Assembly (NCBI GenBank): GCA_041675865.1
Contig: JBAYTA010000080.1
Location: 1 to 8,200, forward strand
DNA: 8,200 nucleotides
Direction: 5' to 3'
DNA from: DUVT01 sp041675865
GTDB taxonomy: Bacteria; Bacillota_I; Bacilli_A; ML615J-28; CAG-698
Of the stretch, positions 6,709-8,200 are shown one piece after another. A program made the translations under genes and the position numbers. The first letter of the stretch is position 1. Each line of letters starts with the position of its first letter. Below the pieces are notes generated by a model. That model saw only the letters and a program-made list of their open reading frames with translations. It made no database searches and was not told where the DNA came from.

Positions 6709-7345
6709 TATTGTTCTCCAAATTACTTAACTTCTCATCAGTATTATCTTTTTTATTTCCTGTTCCACCTTCTACAACCCCATCGGATTTTAATATACTT
6801 ATAAATGTACCAAAAAATATTCTTATATCAAAAAAAAGACTTTGCCTTTTTACATATTCACCATCTAGTGCAGCCTTATCAGGTATTTCTAGTTCATCAC
6901 GTCCATTAATTTGAGCCCATCCAGTTAATCCTGGTTTTAGATTATTAACACCATATTTTTCTCTTTCATCAATTAAATCATATTGATTCCATAAAGCAGG
7001 GCGTGGTCCTATAATACTCATTTGTCCAAACATTATATTAATTATTTGTGGAATTTCATCCAATGAAGTTTTTCTCAAAAATTTACCAACTTTAGTTATA
7101 TATTTATCAGGATTTCTTAGTAAATGTGTTGGGCTATCACTTGGAGTATCAACTCTCATTGTCCTAAATTTATAAATTGTGAATAGTTTTTTGTTTTTAC
7201 CTACTCTTTTTTGTTTAAAGAACACGGGTCCTTTTGATGTTATTTTAATTAAAATAGAAATAATAATTATTAAAGGTAATAATAATATAAATCCAATGTA
7301 AGACAAAATTATATCTAGTGTGTATTTTATAAATCTATAAACCAT
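6695..7345 (-). CDS. PglC-like undecaprenyl-phosphate sugar phosphotransferase (initiating transferase)
   Basis: A 216-aa monotopic phosphoglycosyl transferase of the bacterial sugar transferase family, which attaches the first sugar-phosphate from a UDP-sugar to undecaprenyl phosphate. It has the short core architecture without the extra N-terminal membrane domain of WbaP/WcaJ: one N-terminal reentrant hydrophobic helix (about 10-34, with Pro24), KGPVFFKQKRVG (38-49), KFRTM (59-63), the catalytic Asp-Glu dyad in SLDEIPQ (D96, E97), GPRP (113-116) and GLTGWAQINGRD (139-150). The C-terminus continues past VVEGGTGN with a polar tail. The chosen ATG (7345-7343) has GGGGAG 4 nt upstream. Another ATG at 7357-7355 overlaps the regulator stop (TGATG) but has no visible ribosome site; it would add four residues and remains possible. 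This gene sets the first sugar of the repeat unit. Confidence 0.92.
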   Translation of the reverse strand: MVYRFIKYTLDIILSYIGFILLLPLIIIISILIKITSKGPVFFKQKRVGKNKKLFTIYKFRTMRVDTPSDSPTHLLRNPDKYITKVGKFLRKTSLDEIPQIINIMFGQMSIIGPRPALWNQYDLIDEREKYGVNNLKPGLTGWAQINGRDELEIPDKAALDGEYVKRQSLFFDIRIFFGTFISILKSDGVVEGGTGNKKDNTDEKLSNLENNNEYS

Positions 7346-7348
7346 ATT

Positions 7349-7354
7349 TCTCCC
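7349..7354 (-). promoter_or_regulatory. Ribosome binding site of the phosphoglycosyl transferase gene
   Basis: GGGGAG on the minus strand, 4 nt before ATG 7345-7343. Its place downstream of the alternative ATG at 7357 favours the shorter protein, although re-initiation at the TGATG overlap cannot be ruled out. Confidence 0.5.
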
Positions 7355-7356
7355 CA

Positions 7357-7980
7357 TCAAATATCAAAAAAAGTTAATATATTATCTTTTTTATAACCAA
7401 AAGCTAATAACTTATCAAATATCTTCAACCTATGAGAATAATTTGAGATTAATATCCCATCATGTACTATATCACTTATATAATCTATAGATATAATTGG
7501 ATAATTAATTATTCTCTTATCTTGTTTATTTAAATCATCATCTATTACAGCTAGAACATTTAGAGGTATATTTGATGCAGAATTTAATACTTGAAGCAAT
7601 AATTCAGCTACTTCCCCAGCACCATATAATAATATATTTTTGAATCCTCTTTGAATTATTTGCATTGCAAAGTTTAATATATTTTCTCTAGCAGAATCAT
7701 ATATGTTATGACTTGCTTTTAAATATTCAATACTAAGTAATCTCTTTCTTTCAATACCTTTTTTAGTTATGATATATTCTAAATTTTTATTACTTAGATA
7801 TTTCCTTTCTAGATATCCCTTTTTCTCATAATCTTCTATATAGGTGTTTATCATAGATACTGATGAATCGATATCTTTACTCAATTCTCTTTGAGTGATT
7901 TTTGAATTTCCTTCAATTATATCAAGCAATAAAAATTCCTTATATAATGGTGTTTGTTTAAAAAACTGATTATCTTTCAT
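7357..7980 (-). CDS. Winged-helix DNA-binding protein fused to a Rossmann-like domain, probable cluster regulator
   Basis: A 207-aa protein and the first gene of the operon. Residues about 12-80 look like a MarR/LrpA-style winged helix-turn-helix: helix LLLDIIEGN, then ITQRELSKDIDSSVSMINTYI (28-48, helix-turn-helix), then KKGYLERKY...LEYIITKKGI (wing, 53-75). A linker helix (80-112) leads to a Rossmann-like half with FKNILLYGAGEVAELLLQVL (113-132; glycine-rich GAGEVAE loop), LNVLAVIDDD (140-149), NYPIISIDYI (159-168) and DGILISN (174-180). This second half resembles the nucleotide-binding domain of PglD/CapD-like polysaccharide proteins; no catalytic motif is visible. I infer a transcription factor that senses a nucleotide, nucleotide sugar or NAD(H) and controls the operon, probably including itself. 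GAGG lies 7 nt before the ATG, with a strong promoter just upstream. Confidence 0.82.
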   Translation of the reverse strand: MKDNQFFKQTPLYKEFLLLDIIEGNSKITQRELSKDIDSSVSMINTYIEDYEKKGYLERKYLSNKNLEYIITKKGIERKRLLSIEYLKASHNIYDSARENILNFAMQIIQRGFKNILLYGAGEVAELLLQVLNSASNIPLNVLAVIDDDLNKQDKRIINYPIISIDYISDIVHDGILISNYSHRLKIFDKLLAFGYKKDNILTFFDI

Positions 7981-7997
7981 AAAATTACCTCAAAATT

Positions 7998-8012
7998 GTT
8001 CGGTTATCAAAC
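7998..8012 (-). promoter_or_regulatory. Imperfect palindrome at the expected transcription start (possible operator)
   Basis: Minus-strand GTTTGATAACCGAAC is a 15-bp imperfect inverted repeat (GTTnGnT...AnCnAAC) lying just downstream of the -10 box, where a repressor would block initiation. It could be the site of the adjacent winged-helix protein. The symmetry is partial and the region is AT-rich, so the call is tentative. Confidence 0.25.
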
Positions 8013-8019
8013 ATTAATT

Positions 8020-8048
8020 ATTTTAGCATATTGTAAAACAATAGTCAA
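8020..8048 (-). promoter_or_regulatory. Sigma-A type promoter of the polysaccharide operon
   Basis: Minus-strand -35 box TTGACT (8048-8043), 17-bp spacer, -10 box TAAAAT (8025-8020) preceded by TGC, an extended -10. The expected transcription start is near 8013, leaving a leader of about 33 nt to the regulator ATG. It is the only strong promoter-like pair I found and probably drives the whole cluster. Confidence 0.8.
8031..8041. promoter_or_regulatory. Short palindrome in the promoter spacer
   Basis: TTGTAAAACAA (TTGT and ACAA arms, 3-nt centre) falls entirely between the -35 and -10 boxes. A dimeric regulator could bind here, but arms of 4 bp occur often by chance in such AT-rich DNA. Confidence 0.2.
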
Positions 8049-8061
8049 CTTTATTTATCAT

Positions 8062-8074
8062 TTTATGACATAAA
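8062..8074. promoter_or_regulatory. Perfect 13-bp palindrome upstream of the -35 box
   Basis: TTTATGACATAAA has 6-bp perfect arms around one central base, centred about 20 bp upstream of the -35 box and roughly 55 bp upstream of the expected transcription start, a common place for an activator site. It may equally be chance in AT-rich sequence. Confidence 0.25.
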
Positions 8075-8140
8075 TTTTTGTATGATTGTAAATGATATGA
8101 GACCAAATAATTAAAAAAAGAAGAAGAAAACAAAGGGGTT

Positions 8141-8163
8141 TAAGGGGGAATGTGTCCCCCTTA
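8141..8163. repeat. GC-rich perfect hairpin at the right edge
   Basis: Arms TAAGGGGGA (8141-8149) and TCCCCCTTA (8155-8163) form a 9-bp perfect stem with a 5-nt loop. A second G-run (GGGG, 8135-8138) just to the left could compete for the same C-run. Runs of five G and five C are striking in this AT-rich DNA. On the plus strand no T-run follows. On the minus strand a C-run and then a pyrimidine-rich stretch (to about 8112) follow, so it could be a poor terminator for a gene beyond the right edge. It could also belong to a mobile-element boundary or transfer origin; I cannot decide. Confidence 0.6.
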
Positions 8164-8200
8164 GTATTAGAAGCGGACGAAATTTTTTAATGGTAAATAA

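Noticed and set aside
6711..6914. 67-codon plus-strand open frame inside the phosphoglycosyl transferase gene
   Set aside because: It is antisense to the conserved C-terminal motifs of the transferase; a shadow frame.
8112..8163. Classical rho-independent terminator at the hairpin
   Set aside because: The stem is good, but neither side is followed directly by a T-run; on the minus strand a C-run intervenes before the pyrimidine-rich stretch. Kept as an unexplained hairpin.
8190..8200. ATG at 8190 as the start of a rightward gene
   Set aside because: Only three codons are visible and no ribosome site precedes it, so a gene cannot be supported.
1..8200. CRISPR array, tRNA or rRNA gene, insertion sequence
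   Set aside because: No regularly spaced direct repeats, tRNA-like cloverleaf, rRNA-like stretch or transposase frame was seen; nearly the whole window is accounted for by the operon.

Overview
The window is a very AT-rich, single-direction gene cluster for a cell-surface polysaccharide (capsule, exopolysaccharide or glycopolymer). All real genes lie on the minus strand, so the cluster reads from right to left. Shine-Dalgarno sites are GGAGG-like, the one clear promoter is of the housekeeping sigma-A type, TGA is used as a stop and tryptophan is TGG, and there is a TagD-type cytidylyltransferase. Together these suggest a low-GC Gram-positive (Bacillota-like) bacterium, or a close relative that keeps the standard code. 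No genus can be named from the sequence.

Layout in transcription order. (1) Positions 7981-8200 are non-coding and hold a strong promoter (TTGACT, 17-bp spacer, TAAAAT with an extended TG), several small palindromes, and at the far edge a GC-rich perfect hairpin that stands out from the AT-rich surroundings. (2) The first gene (7357-7980) encodes a winged-helix DNA-binding domain fused to a Rossmann-like nucleotide-binding domain, a likely cluster regulator. (3) Next is a PglC-like phosphoglycosyl transferase that would start the lipid-linked repeat unit (6695-7345). (4) Then come a GT2 glycosyltransferase (5791-6708), a UDP-N-acetylhexosamine 6-dehydrogenase (4485-5801), a GT4 glycosyltransferase (3252-4430), a left-handed beta-helix O-acetyltransferase (2711-3238), a Wzy/O-antigen-ligase-family membrane polymerase (1429-2706), a LicD-family phosphotransferase (633-1466) and a TagD-like glycerol-3-phosphate cytidylyltransferase (200-631). 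(5) A further gene, which I do not recognise, begins at 197 and runs off the left edge.

The genes overlap or are separated by at most 13 nt, except for one 54-nt gap before the GT4 gene, and no terminator is seen between them. They most likely form one operon driven from the promoter near 8020-8048. Inferred pathway: the phosphoglycosyl transferase loads the first sugar-phosphate onto undecaprenyl phosphate. The GT2 and GT4 enzymes extend it, probably using a uronic acid made by the dehydrogenase. The acetyltransferase decorates it, and the Wzy-like protein polymerises it. TagD plus LicD would make a CDP-activated group and transfer it as a phosphodiester-linked substituent, giving a zwitterionic or anionic, teichoic-acid-like modification. 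A flippase, chain-length regulators and an attachment enzyme are not in the window and may lie beyond the left edge. Nothing here is clearly a new system. The most interesting items are the DNA-binding/Rossmann regulator at the head of the operon, the LicD-TagD pair, the unidentified gene at the edge and the hairpin upstream of the promoter.
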